From the NCBI GenBank assembly GCA_905215645.1, contig CAJMQS010000010.1, forward strand, positions 1-63,596: a stretch of 63,596 bases of DNA, written 5' to 3'. Below the pieces are notes generated by a model. That model saw only the letters and a program-made list of their open reading frames with translations. It did not search any database and had not been told where the DNA came from. Within the stretch, counting starts at the first letter, position 1, and every line of letters starts with the position of its first letter. The position numbers were made by a program, and so were the translations under genes. The DNA is from an uncultured bacterium (GTDB lineage: Bacteria; Bacillota; Negativicutes; Acidaminococcales; Acidaminococcaceae). Shown here one piece after another: positions 33,511 to 41,744 of the stretch.

Positions 33511-33518
33511 TTCTTCAT

Positions 33519-33593
33519 GCGGAAGTAGCTCAGTGGTAGAGCATCACCTTGCCAAGGTGGGGGTCGCGAGTTCGAATCTCGTTTTCCGCTCCA
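33519..33593 (+). tRNA. tRNA-Gly (GCC)
   Basis: Acceptor GCGGAAG/TTTCCGC, anticodon loop TTGCCAA (GCC), T-loop GTTCGAATC, CCA encoded. Confidence 0.96.
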
Positions 33594-33602
33594 TTTTCAT
33601 AT

Positions 33603-33676
33603 GGCGACGTAGCCAAGCGGTAAGGCAGAGGTCTGCAAAACCTTTATCCCCAGTTCGATTCTGGGCGTCGCCTCCA
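33603..33676 (+). tRNA. tRNA-Cys (GCA)
   Basis: Acceptor GGCGACG/CGTCGCC, anticodon loop CTGCAAA (GCA), T-loop GTTCGATTC, CCA encoded. Last tRNA before the terminator. Confidence 0.96.
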
Positions 33677-33684
33677 AATGGATT

Positions 33685-33732
33685 AAAGGGCTGTGAAGAA
33701 ATGATCCTTCATTTTTTCACAGCCCTTTTTTA
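33685..33732 (+). terminator. tRNA operon terminator
   Basis: AAAGGGCTGTGAA pairs with TTCACAGCCCTTT around an 18-base loop, followed by a T-run. Confidence 0.88.
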
Positions 33733-33747
33733 CAGAAAGAGGGAAAA

Positions 33748-34263
33748 ATGCATCTCGAACGCCATTATGATCTTACCTATGCCCGCCTTATCCGGCCTTT
33801 TGCCGGCCATCCTGGCAGGATCCGGGCCCTTCGGCTGGCCAACAGTGCTCTGGTGGTGCTGATGTATATCGCGTATCCCCTGCTTTTGGGGGAACTGTTC
33901 TATGAGGGAGGCTTGGCTGGGAATGGCCTGCTGCAGAAAGCCTTCTGGGTACCGGCTCTTTCGTTCCTGCTGGTGACGGCGGTTCGGAGCCGGATCAACC
34001 GCCTCAGGCCCTATGAAGCTTGGCCCTTGAAGCCTCTGATCCCCCGGAACAAGCAGGGAGAATCCCTGCCCAGCCGCCATGTGTTTTCCTCCACGGTGAT
34101 CGCCATGGTATACCTGTATATCCATCCAGCGGCCGGAGTGTGTTTCCTCCTGGTGAGCCTGGCCAGTGCGGCTGTCCGGGTGTGGGGCGGGGTCCATTAT
34201 CCCAGTGACGTGGCCGTCGGCTTCCTGGCAGGGGTGGGGAGCGGACTGGCACTTTGGCTGTAG
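33748..34263 (+). CDS. PAP2-family membrane phosphatase
   Basis: A 171-residue protein with several membrane helices. It carries the three-part phosphatase signature in order: RSRINRLRPYEAW, PSRHVFSSTVIAM (catalytic His) and AVRVWGGVHYPSDV (second His and Asp). Likely substrates are lipid phosphates such as undecaprenyl pyrophosphate (inference). AGAGGGAAAA precedes ATG 33748. Confidence 0.87.
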   Translation: MHLERHYDLTYARLIRPFAGHPGRIRALRLANSALVVLMYIAYPLLLGELFYEGGLAGNGLLQKAFWVPALSFLLVTAVRSRINRLRPYEAWPLKPLIPRNKQGESLPSRHVFSSTVIAMVYLYIHPAAGVCFLLVSLASAAVRVWGGVHYPSDVAVGFLAGVGSGLALWL

Positions 34264-34298
34264 AAAACTGACTGTACAAAGATACATACAGGTGCCTC

Positions 34299-34327
34299 TT
34301 GAATTTTCTTTCAATTCCGCGTATAAT
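34299..34327 (+). promoter_or_regulatory. Promoter of the M15-like gene
   Basis: TTGAAT and TATAAT separated by exactly 17 bases. Confidence 0.8.
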
Positions 34328-34381
34328 TAAAGCGGTATATTTTGTTTTGAAATCTTAACGTTGGGAGATGTGCTGAATCGC

Positions 34382-35005
34382 ATGGATAAAGTCGTACTCA
34401 CTGTTGTCTTGTTTTCTTCGCTGACTGTTTCTGTTTCTGCTTCTGCTGCCGGCATGGCGCGGCGTGCCGTGCCTTTCAACTATGGTGCGCGTACGTCTTC
34501 TGCGTCTTCAGCAGGCGGGTACAGGGTATCTACCATGGAAAACCGAGGAAAAGCCCTGTCCTACAAGCCCATTTCCACCAAGCAGGCCTATGCCTGGCGG
34601 CGGGATTTCGGTAAGAGCAACTTGCGGAAGTGGAGCAGTACGGAAGGGATGGATACGTCCTGGAGAAGCAACGGCACCACGGATACGGCTCATTTCAAAG
34701 CCTCGACGGTGGCCTTCCTGGATCATCTCAACGACCTGGCCCGGCGAAACGGGGTCACTTTTGTGATTACTGGCGGGGCGGAGCGAGGATACCATGCTTC
34801 CGGCACCTATTCTCACGCAAACGGATACAAGGTGGACATTTCCGATGAGGGAGCCATGTGGGGATCCAAACCCTTCAAGGTGCTGCATATGGCCCTGGCC
34901 CCTTTCAAGCACCAGATTGTCCACGAACTGGAAAATGCCCATTATGACATTACCATTTATCCCTACAATTACCGGGGACGGTATTCCTGGGGGTATAAAT
35001 ACTGA
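34382..35005 (+). CDS. Secreted M15-like peptidase (putative)
   Basis: About 207 residues. A signal peptide (MDKVVLTVVLFSSLTVSVSA, cleavage near SASAAG) is followed by a low-complexity Ser/Ala linker. The C-terminal domain has FVITGGAERGYHASGTYSH and NGYKVDIS, which resemble the His and Asp zinc ligands of M15/VanY-type peptidases. The start is uncertain: ATG 34382 fits the signal peptide, but GTG 34370 and TTG 34361 are also in frame near GGGAGA. A role in peptidoglycan turnover is inference. Confidence 0.65.
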   Translation: MDKVVLTVVLFSSLTVSVSASAAGMARRAVPFNYGARTSSASSAGGYRVSTMENRGKALSYKPISTKQAYAWRRDFGKSNLRKWSSTEGMDTSWRSNGTTDTAHFKASTVAFLDHLNDLARRNGVTFVITGGAERGYHASGTYSHANGYKVDISDEGAMWGSKPFKVLHMALAPFKHQIVHELENAHYDITIYPYNYRGRYSWGYKY

Positions 35006-35010
35006 GAAAT

Positions 35011-35046
35011 AAGAGGGGCTGTTGCAGGGGCAACAGCCCCTCTTTT
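35011..35046 (+). terminator. Terminator after the M15-like gene
   Basis: AAGAGGGGCTGTTGC and GCAACAGCCCCTCTT form a perfect 15-bp stem followed by TTAC. Confidence 0.88.
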
Positions 35047-35061
35047 ACGAAAGGACCCAAT

Positions 35062-35991
35062 ATGACCAAATGTACTCTTTGTCCCCATGACTGTGGGGTG
35101 GAACGGCCGGAATTTGACGGGTCTCCAGGGACTCTGGGCTGGTGTCGGATGCCCTGGCGGCCCCGGGCGGCCCGGGCGGCACTCCATCAGTGGGAGGAAC
35201 CTTGTATCAGCGGTACTACGGGCGGCAGCGGTACGGTATTCTTTTCCGGCTGCACCCTCCAGTGCGTATTCTGCCAGAACAGCGAAATCAGCAGAGGCGG
35301 AAAGGGCTGGGAAGTGACGGCCGCTGACCTGCGCCGGATCTATCGGGCTCTGATCCGTCAGGGGGCTCACAACATCAATCTGGTGACACCTACCCATTTC
35401 CTGCCTACGATCCTCGACTCCCTGGAACCGAAGCTGCCGGTGCCGGTGGTGTACAACTGCGGGGGTTACGAAAAGGTGGAGACCCTCCGGCAGCTAGAGG
35501 GGAAGGTGCAGATCTACCTGCCTGACCTGAAGTATGTCAGTGAAGAAGCGGCCTGGCGGTACAGCCATGCGAAAGATTATTTTGCCACAGCCACTTCTGC
35601 CATCCGGGAGATGTTCCGGCAGACCGGGCCCTATGAAATGGATGAGGGAACAGGCCTTTTGAAAAAGGGTGTGATCATCCGGCACATGATCCTGCCCGGG
35701 CAGCTGGAGGACAGCAAGAAAATCATCGACTGGGTGGCGGAAAATTTCGGCCCCGGCCAGGTACTGTTCAGCCTCATGCGTCAGTATGTGCCCTGCGGCT
35801 TGGCCAAGCAGGGGCAGTACCCGGAAATCGGCCAGCCTCTTTCTGAAGAGGAATACCGGGAAGTGGAGGACTACCTGTTCCAAAGTCCCATCGAGGATGG
35901 TTTCGTCCAGGAAGCCGGGTCAGCCGACAGCCAGTTCATACCGGCCTTTGATGGGACGGGGGTGAAGGAACAGTTGACCATTTCCCGCTGA
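35062..35991 (+). CDS. Radical SAM protein of the PflX/COG1313 type
   Basis: A 309-residue protein. An N-terminal Cys pair cluster (CTLCPHDCGV) precedes the radical SAM motif GCTLQCVFCQN (CxxxCxxC) near residue 72. The motif order matches proteins annotated as pyruvate formate-lyase activating-like of unknown target. Its 3' end contains the promoter for the following riboswitch. No glycyl-radical enzyme is adjacent; the true PflA is 6 kb away. Confidence 0.85.
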   Translation: MTKCTLCPHDCGVERPEFDGSPGTLGWCRMPWRPRAARAALHQWEEPCISGTTGGSGTVFFSGCTLQCVFCQNSEISRGGKGWEVTAADLRRIYRALIRQGAHNINLVTPTHFLPTILDSLEPKLPVPVVYNCGGYEKVETLRQLEGKVQIYLPDLKYVSEEAAWRYSHAKDYFATATSAIREMFRQTGPYEMDEGTGLLKKGVIIRHMILPGQLEDSKKIIDWVAENFGPGQVLFSLMRQYVPCGLAKQGQYPEIGQPLSEEEYREVEDYLFQSPIEDGFVQEAGSADSQFIPAFDGTGVKEQLTISR

Positions 35992-36003
35992 CAATGCTAT
36001 AAT
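35974..36003 (+). promoter_or_regulatory. Promoter for the ZTP riboswitch
   Basis: TTGACC (35974-35979), 18-base spacer, TATAAT (35998-36003). It lies within the last codons of the radical SAM gene and just past its stop. Confidence 0.8.
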
Positions 36004-36007
36004 AAAA

Positions 36008-36114
36008 CAGACAGATCATGTGACTGACGGAAGTGGGTTCACCCACAGGGAGCATGGTCGTAGAATGCCGACCGTCTGGGCACCTGCTGTGGCCCGGGGT
36101 CGGCTTTTCTTTTG
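36008..36114 (+). ncRNA. ZTP riboswitch (pfl motif)
   Basis: The leader has the conserved pfl-motif pieces in order: CATGTGACTGACGGAAGTGG, GGGTTCACCCAC hairpin, GGGAGCATGG, and the 3' element CCGACCGTCTGGGCA. A downstream GGTCGG with TTTTCTTTT can pair with CCGACC to form a terminator, so ZMP/ZTP binding would favour read-through. The controlled gene uses AICAR (ZMP) as substrate, which fits. Confidence 0.93.
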
Positions 36115-36134
36115 ACCCTAAGGAGGAATCTTTC

Positions 36135-37310
36135 ATGAAAGAACTGAAACTGAAGTATGGCTGCAATCCCAACCAGATCCCGGCCCGGATTTTTATGCAG
36201 AACGGGGCGGACCTGCCCATTACGGTGCTCAACGGCAATCCGGGGTACATCAATTTCCTGGATGCTTTCAACAGCTGGCAGCTGGTGCGGGAACTGCGGA
36301 GAGCCACCGGGCTGCCGGCAGCCGCTTCTTTCAAACATGTGAGCCCGGCCGGGGCCGCTGTAGGGTTGCCTTTGACGGATACCTTGAAGAAGATCTACAG
36401 TGTGGAAGGTCTGGAACTGTCCCCTCTGGCCAGCGCTTATGCCCGGGCCCGGGGAGCGGACCGGATGAGTTCTTTTGGGGATTTCGTAGCTCTTTCTGAC
36501 GTGTGCGACAAAGCCACGGCCCTGGTGCTCCAGCATGAAGTGTCCGACGGGGTCATCGCTCCTGGGTACGAACCGGAAGCCCTGGAAATCCTCTCTGCTA
36601 AGAAAAAGGGCCGTTACAATGTGATTCAGATCGATCCGGCCTATGAGCCGGAAGAACTGGAGACCAAGCAGGTCTTCGGCATCACCTTTGAACAGAAACG
36701 GAACAACGACCACATTACGGAAGAACTGCTCCAAGAACGGCCTACGAAGAACAAGGAAATTCCAGAAGCCGCCCGGCGGGATCTTTTGATCGCCATGATT
36801 ACTTTGAAATACACCCAGTCCAACTCGGTGTGCTATGTGAAGAACGGCCAGACTATCGGCGTGGGTGCCGGTCAACAGTCTCGGATCCACTGCACCCGTC
36901 TGGCCGGGGACAAGGCGGACAAGTGGTGGCTGCGCCAGTGCCCCAAGGTGTTGGACCTGCCCTTTAAGGCAGATATCCGGAAACCGGATAAGGACAACAC
37001 CATCGATGTGTACACCTCCGATGACTGGGAAGATGTGCTGGCTGACGGAGTATGGGAAAACTTCTTCACAGAAAAACCGGAACCTTTGACCCGGGAGGAA
37101 CGGAAGGCGTGGATTGCCAAGAACACTGGGGTATCCTTGGGTTCCGACGCCTTCTTCCCCTTCGGGGATAATATCGAGCGGGCCCACCGGAGCGGAGTGG
37201 AATACATTGCCCAGACCGGCGGCAGTATCCGAGATGACAATGTAATCGCCACCTGCGACAAATACAACATCGCCATGGCCATGACAGGAGTCCGGCTGTT
37301 CCATCATTGA
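36135..37310 (+). CDS. Stand-alone AICAR formyltransferase
   Basis: A 391-residue protein matching only the AICAR transformylase half of PurH: LKYGCNPNQIPARIF at the start, FKHVSPAGAAVG and the SNSVCYVKNGQTIGVGAGQQSR substrate region (spread over residues ~65-260), and DAFFPFGDNIERA near the end. The IMP cyclohydrolase domain is absent. It transfers a formyl group from 10-formyl-THF to AICAR in purine synthesis. TAAGGAGG precedes ATG 36135; expression is under the ZTP riboswitch. Confidence 0.92.
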   Translation: MKELKLKYGCNPNQIPARIFMQNGADLPITVLNGNPGYINFLDAFNSWQLVRELRRATGLPAAASFKHVSPAGAAVGLPLTDTLKKIYSVEGLELSPLASAYARARGADRMSSFGDFVALSDVCDKATALVLQHEVSDGVIAPGYEPEALEILSAKKKGRYNVIQIDPAYEPEELETKQVFGITFEQKRNNDHITEELLQERPTKNKEIPEAARRDLLIAMITLKYTQSNSVCYVKNGQTIGVGAGQQSRIHCTRLAGDKADKWWLRQCPKVLDLPFKADIRKPDKDNTIDVYTSDDWEDVLADGVWENFFTEKPEPLTREERKAWIAKNTGVSLGSDAFFPFGDNIERAHRSGVEYIAQTGGSIRDDNVIATCDKYNIAMAMTGVRLFHH

Positions 37311-37316
37311 TGGTAA

Positions 37317-37367
37317 GGGGATGGTGTACGTGTGAAAATCACACACGTACACCATCCCCATTTTTTT
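37317..37367 (+). terminator. Terminator after the AICAR formyltransferase gene
   Basis: An 18-bp perfect stem (GGGGATGGTGTACGTGTG with its complement) and a 7-base loop, followed by seven Ts. Confidence 0.93.
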
Positions 37368-37388
37368 AAAACATTTTTCCCAAAACGG

Positions 37389-37417
37389 TTGACAGCCATT
37401 ATAAAAAACTTTATAAT
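37389..37417 (+). promoter_or_regulatory. leuA promoter
   Basis: TTGACA and TATAAT separated by exactly 17 bases, a full-consensus sigmaA promoter driving the T-box leader. Confidence 0.93.
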
Positions 37418-37423
37418 AAGCAA

Positions 37424-37716
37424 CATCAAGTTCAAAAATGTAACCAACAATGACTGCGAAGGAAAGAAGATCAGAAAACGGGTTCCCAGAGAGTCGACAG
37501 TTGCTGTGAGCCGATAATCCGTTTCTGAATGATAACTGGTTCCTGAGTCGTCCGGGTGATAGGTAGTCCGGAACGGGAGGTCCCGTTACAGGCCTTAGCC
37601 TTATACCGAAACGGTAAGAGGTGAAAGGGTCGGCCATTTGGCCGGCTGAATCAGGGTGGTACCGCGTGGAAGTATTTGCCTCGCCCCTAGAGTACAATAG
37701 GGGGCGGGGCTTTTTT
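37424..37716 (+). ncRNA. T-box leader of leuA
   Basis: The 37653-37666 segment AGGGTGGTACCGCG is the invariant T-box. Stem I features are visible upstream: the AGAGAG GA-motif near 37490, a CAGAAAACGG/CCGTTTCTG helix, and a GGAA/TTCC lower helix. These enclose a specifier loop reading AATGATAACTGG, in which CTG (Leu) fits the downstream gene. The terminator is GCCTCGCCCC/GGGGGCGGGGC plus TTTTTT (37678-37716). Uncharged tRNA would favour antitermination. Confidence 0.93.
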
Positions 37717-37750
37717 CTATCCCGCCTCGGAAAACAAGGAGGAAAATAAA

Positions 37751-39439
37751 ATGCATAAGCCCATTAAAAAGTACATCCCATTCCAAGGAGTCAGCCTCCC
37801 GGACCGGACTTGGCCGGACAAGACCATCACCAAGCCTCCGATCTGGTGCAGCGTGGATCTGCGGGATGGGAACCAGGCCCTGGTGACTCCTATGCAGCTG
37901 GAAGAGAAGCTGCTGCTGTTCACTACCTTGGTGAAGATTGGCTTCAAGGAAATCGAAGTGGGGTTCCCCTCCGCTTCCGATACGGAATATGAGATCCTCC
38001 GGACCTTGATCGAGGACAACTACATCCCTGACGATGTGACCATCCAGGTGCTGGTCCAGGCCCGTCCGGAACTGATCAAGAAGACTTTCGAGGCGGTGAA
38101 GGGTGCCAAGAACGTGATCATCCACTTTTACAACTCTACCTCCACCCTCCAGCGGAAAATCGTATTCCGGAAGGATATGGAAGGAATCACCAAAATCGCC
38201 GTGGACGGGGCTAAACTGATCCGGGAACTGACGGAAAAGGAAATCGCCAAAAGCGGCATGAACATCCGGTACGAATATTCTCCCGAAAGCTTTACGGGTA
38301 CAGAAACCGACTATGCAGTGGAAATCTGTGAAGCGGTGCTGGATACCCTGGGGGCCACCAAGGAGAACCCAGTGATCATTAACCTGCCCTCCACCGTGGA
38401 AATGTCTACTCCCAATACCTATGCAGATCAGATTGAATATTTCATCCGCCACATGAAGGACCGGGAACGGGCCATCATCAGCCTGCACCCCCACAATGAC
38501 CGGGGCGAAGGAGTGGCCGCTACGGAACTGGCTTTGATGGCCGGAGCCGACCGGGTAGAAGGGACCCTGTTCGGCAATGGAGAACGGACCGGGAACGTGG
38601 ATATCGTCACCCTGGCTCTTAATATGTACACCCACAATGTGGATCCCCAGCTGGATTTCTCCCACATCAACCGGATCAAACGGATCTGTGAAAGCGTTAC
38701 CAAGATGAAGGTGGAACCCCGCCATCCCTATGCTGGGGAATTGGTATTCACCGCCTTCTCCGGGTCTCACCAGGATGCCATCCGGAAGGGCTTCAAGTAT
38801 ATGGCGGATACCAACAGCCGGTACTGGGAAGTGCCCTACCTGCCCATCAACCCAGCGGATATCCACCGGGAATATGAGCCGGTGATCCGGATCAACAGCC
38901 AGTCCGGCAAAGGAGGTGCGGCCTTTGTGATGCAGCAGGCGGTGGGCTACTACCTGCCCAAGGAAATGCATCCGGAATTCGGCCATATGGTGAAGGAAGC
39001 GGCCGATGAATACGGCGACGAGCTCTCCGCTACCCAGATCGTGGAACTGTTCAACAAGAAATATGTAGATTTCCGGGGCAAATACGACTTGGGAGCTCAT
39101 AAGGTCTACGACAACCATGATGGGGATGAGGATACCAGCACTACTTTCGAAGGGGATATCAAGGCCGACGGCACGGAAATGCACATCACCGGCAACGGGA
39201 ACGGCCCCATCGATGCCTTCTTCAACGCTTTGAATAAAATCGGGGTGGATGGGTTCGAATTCATCAACTACCATGAACACGCCATCTCCCAGGGGTCCAA
39301 TTCCAAGGCCATTTCCTATATCGAACTGAAGAAACCGGACGGAAACCACATCTTCGGCGTGGGGATCCATCCCAACATCAATACGGCTTCCTTACTGGGC
39401 ATCATCAATGCCATCAACCGGGCTATTGCCGGGCAGTGA
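37751..39439 (+). CDS. leuA: 2-Isopropylmalate synthase (long form)
   Basis: Condenses acetyl-CoA with 2-oxoisovalerate, the first committed step to leucine. The 562-residue protein has the DRE-TIM signature SVDLRDGNQALV, the second signature ISLHPHNDRGEGVAATE with metal-binding His residues, and a C-terminal LeuA allosteric domain. Length matches the ~560-residue subfamily. AAGGAGGAA precedes ATG 37751. Controlled by a T-box; no other leu gene is adjacent. Confidence 0.96.
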   Translation: MHKPIKKYIPFQGVSLPDRTWPDKTITKPPIWCSVDLRDGNQALVTPMQLEEKLLLFTTLVKIGFKEIEVGFPSASDTEYEILRTLIEDNYIPDDVTIQVLVQARPELIKKTFEAVKGAKNVIIHFYNSTSTLQRKIVFRKDMEGITKIAVDGAKLIRELTEKEIAKSGMNIRYEYSPESFTGTETDYAVEICEAVLDTLGATKENPVIINLPSTVEMSTPNTYADQIEYFIRHMKDRERAIISLHPHNDRGEGVAATELALMAGADRVEGTLFGNGERTGNVDIVTLALNMYTHNVDPQLDFSHINRIKRICESVTKMKVEPRHPYAGELVFTAFSGSHQDAIRKGFKYMADTNSRYWEVPYLPINPADIHREYEPVIRINSQSGKGGAAFVMQQAVGYYLPKEMHPEFGHMVKEAADEYGDELSATQIVELFNKKYVDFRGKYDLGAHKVYDNHDGDEDTSTTFEGDIKADGTEMHITGNGNGPIDAFFNALNKIGVDGFEFINYHEHAISQGSNSKAISYIELKKPDGNHIFGVGIHPNINTASLLGIINAINRAIAGQ

Positions 39440-39447
39440 GGGATCGT

Positions 39448-39495
39448 GGGGCTGCTGCACATGTATGGTTTGTACAGGTGCAGCAGCTCCTTTGC
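39448..39495 (+). terminator. leuA terminator
   Basis: GGGGCTGCTGCAC and GTGCAGCAGCTCC arms with a further paired TGTA/TACA extension, followed by TTTG. Confidence 0.8.
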
Positions 39496-39562
39496 TTATT
39501 GCATGCTCCAGCCTCTTTGCCGTATAATGGAAGAAATATTTTTTGACGAAAGAGGCACCGAT

Positions 39563-40951
39563 ATGGAATACTGGGATATCTATGACAGCAGGAAACAGGT
39601 CACCGGGCGGAAAATGGTCCGGAATGACTGGCATATGGAACCGGGGGACTACCATCTGACGGTGCTGGCTCTGATCCGGGATGTCCAGGGGAAAATCTTG
39701 ATCACCCAGCGGAAAGCGGACAAGGAATGGGCTGCCCTGAAATGGGAGATCCCAGGAGGCGGTGTCCGGGCGGGAGAAACCTCTCTGCAGGCAGTGCTCC
39801 GGGAAGTGGCGGAAGAGACCGGGCTCCATTTCGCTCCGGAAGACGGCCGCTGCATCCACACCTACCGCAGCGACAGCCCGGCCGAACAGAACAATTATTT
39901 TGTGGATATTTATGAATTCCGGGGAAATTTCACCCGGGACCAGGTGCACATCCAGGAGGACGAAGTGGAAAGCTTCCAGCTGGCCACATCGGCTCAGATC
40001 CGGAAACTGGGAGAACGGGGAGACTTCCTCCACTATCACAGAATCGAGGGACTGCTGACTATGGACATCAAAAAAATCACCATTGCAGGGGCAGGGACCA
40101 TGGGCTATTCCATGGCGGACATCTTTGCTCAGAACGGGTATGAAGTGACCTTATGGAACCACCGGCAGCCCACCCTGGACAAGGCAAAGACAAAGATTTC
40201 GGCGGCCGCGGCGGACAAAATCACCTATACCACCAACATGGACGCCTTCCGTGGCCGGGACCTGATTGTGGAATCCATTGTAGAGGACATGGAGGCCAAA
40301 CTGGTCTTTTATCAGGATATGAGCCCTCTGGCGGACCAGGAAACCATCATTGCCACCAATACTTCCGGCCTCTCCATCAACAAATTGGCAGCAGCGGTCA
40401 CCGGTCCGGACCGGTTCCTGGGGATGCACTGGTTCAACCCGCCCACCCTGATTCCCCTCATCGAAATCATCAAAAATGCAAAGACCCGGCCGGATGTGGC
40501 CAAGACCATCTATGACCTGTGTCTGGCTATCGGGAAGAAACCGGCCCTGGTGGAAAAGGACGTGCCTGGGTTCGCCGCCAACCGGATCCAGCTGGCAGTG
40601 CTGCGGGAAGCCTTGGCCCTGGTCCGGGACGGTGTGGTCAGTGTGGAAGGAGCCGATGCGGTGATGAAATACGGCCTGGGCTTCCGGTGGGCCTGTCTGG
40701 GACCGTTGGAAACCGTGGATTTCGGGGGCCTGGACGTGTTCTGCCACATCAGCGAATACCTAATGCCGGATCTGGAAGATTCTCATGAAGTGCCTTCCCT
40801 GCTGAAGGAAAAGGTAGAAGCCGGGGACTATGGGGTAAAGACCGGGAAGGGCTTCTATGACTATGCCGGAGATAAGGCTCGGAAAGCCACCGCTGCCCGG
40901 GACAAAAAGCTCCAGGCGGTATACGACGCCCTGTACGGAGGAAAGGCATGA
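39563..40951 (+). CDS. NUDIX hydrolase fused to 3-hydroxyacyl-CoA dehydrogenase
   Basis: One uninterrupted 462-residue frame. Residues ~1-165 form a NUDIX hydrolase with the signature GGVRAGETSLQAVLREVAEE and TG. From Met167 a 3-hydroxybutyryl-CoA dehydrogenase begins: Rossmann motif ITIAGAGTMGYSMA, catalytic GMHWFNPP (His) and a C-terminal GLGFRWACLGPLETVDFGG domain. Start at ATG 39563. ATG 40061 at the junction has only a weak GAGGG site, so separate dehydrogenase synthesis is possible but less likely. It overlaps the Fnr gene by 4 bases (ATGA). Confidence 0.88.
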   Translation: MEYWDIYDSRKQVTGRKMVRNDWHMEPGDYHLTVLALIRDVQGKILITQRKADKEWAALKWEIPGGGVRAGETSLQAVLREVAEETGLHFAPEDGRCIHTYRSDSPAEQNNYFVDIYEFRGNFTRDQVHIQEDEVESFQLATSAQIRKLGERGDFLHYHRIEGLLTMDIKKITIAGAGTMGYSMADIFAQNGYEVTLWNHRQPTLDKAKTKISAAAADKITYTTNMDAFRGRDLIVESIVEDMEAKLVFYQDMSPLADQETIIATNTSGLSINKLAAAVTGPDRFLGMHWFNPPTLIPLIEIIKNAKTRPDVAKTIYDLCLAIGKKPALVEKDVPGFAANRIQLAVLREALALVRDGVVSVEGADAVMKYGLGFRWACLGPLETVDFGGLDVFCHISEYLMPDLEDSHEVPSLLKEKVEAGDYGVKTGKGFYDYAGDKARKATAARDKKLQAVYDALYGGKA

Positions 40952-41640
40952 CCGCCCCCATCCCTGCCCACTGCAAGGCCTGCCGGGGAGAATGTCTGAA
41001 AAATGTGGAATTCCTGGTGGGGCTGCCTCCGGAAAAGGTGACCACTCTGCTGCGCCGGTCGGTGCGGCTGAATTTTGCCAAGGGGGAGTACCTGTTCCAC
41101 GAAGGGGAGCCCTGTGATGCCATCTACATCATCCATCAAGGCCGGGCGAAGCTGTGTACCTACGACCAGGACGGCCAGGAGCGGATTGCCGGGATCTTTG
41201 TGGAACACGATACCATCTGGGAGGGCGTGCTGGTGCCGGACAGCCGGTATTCCGCCTCGGCCATTGCTATGACGGCGGTGGAATGCTGTAAATTGGCCCG
41301 TAAGGATTTCGAGGAGGCTATCCAGGAACCGGAAGTGGCCATGCGGATCATCGCCCTTTTGAGCAAGAAGCTCCACGATGCCAACCGGCGGAACCTCTTG
41401 AAGAGCATCGCCGACCCCAAGGAACGGGTGGCGGGGCTGCTTCTGTACCGGTACCGGCGGCAGACCAGTGACACCATCACCATGCGCCTGGAAGAAATGG
41501 CTGGCAGTCTGGCCTTGCGCCCCGAAACCATCAGTCGGAAGCTGAAGGAACTGGAACGGGAAGGCTATGTAAAAAAGACTGGCCAGAGTAGCATCAAGGT
41601 CCTGGATCCGGACGGGCTGATGGAGCTGGTGAATTATTGA
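40948..41640 (+). CDS. Crp/Fnr-family regulator with N-terminal cysteines
   Basis: A 230-residue protein. An N-terminal HCKACRGEC cluster (Cys 9, 12, 16) resembles the Fe-S ligand region of FNR. A cyclic-nucleotide-type beta roll follows (GEYLFHEGEPCDAIYIIHQG, GIFVEHDTIWEG), then a C-terminal HTH (LRPETISRKLKELEREGYV) whose recognition helix holds the E-xx-SR pattern that reads TTGAT half-sites. It probably senses oxygen or redox state and activates the adjacent pfl genes. Translation is coupled to the upstream fusion gene. Confidence 0.88.
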   Translation: MTAPIPAHCKACRGECLKNVEFLVGLPPEKVTTLLRRSVRLNFAKGEYLFHEGEPCDAIYIIHQGRAKLCTYDQDGQERIAGIFVEHDTIWEGVLVPDSRYSASAIAMTAVECCKLARKDFEEAIQEPEVAMRIIALLSKKLHDANRRNLLKSIADPKERVAGLLLYRYRRQTSDTITMRLEEMAGSLALRPETISRKLKELEREGYVKKTGQSSIKVLDPDGLMELVNY

Positions 41641-41650
41641 TTGGAATCAA
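41637..41650 (+). promoter_or_regulatory. FNR box upstream of pflA
   Basis: TTGAT-TGGA-ATCAA, a perfect FNR consensus, overlapping the fnr stop codon. Its centre is 32 bases from the centre of a TACAAT -10 box at 41673-41678, which places it at about -41.5, the classical class II activator position. Confidence 0.82.
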
Positions 41651-41680
41651 GGAACCTTTTTCCAAAAACACATACAATGA

Positions 41681-41731
41681 GACCCATCAAAAGGCGTACG
41701 AACTGCGACCCCTTTGATGGGGTCTTTTTTT
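41681..41731 (+). terminator. Terminator or attenuator before pflA
   Basis: GACCCATCAAAAGG and CCTTTGATGGGGTC pair with one bulge and are followed by a seven-T run. It ends the fnr transcript, but it also lies inside any transcript that starts at the 41673 -10 box. Confidence 0.8.
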
Positions 41732-41744
41732 ATCAGGAGGCATT

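Noticed and set aside
33355..33676. tRNA cluster as an integration site
   Set aside because: No direct repeat of a tRNA 3' end, integrase or foreign composition is seen on either side.
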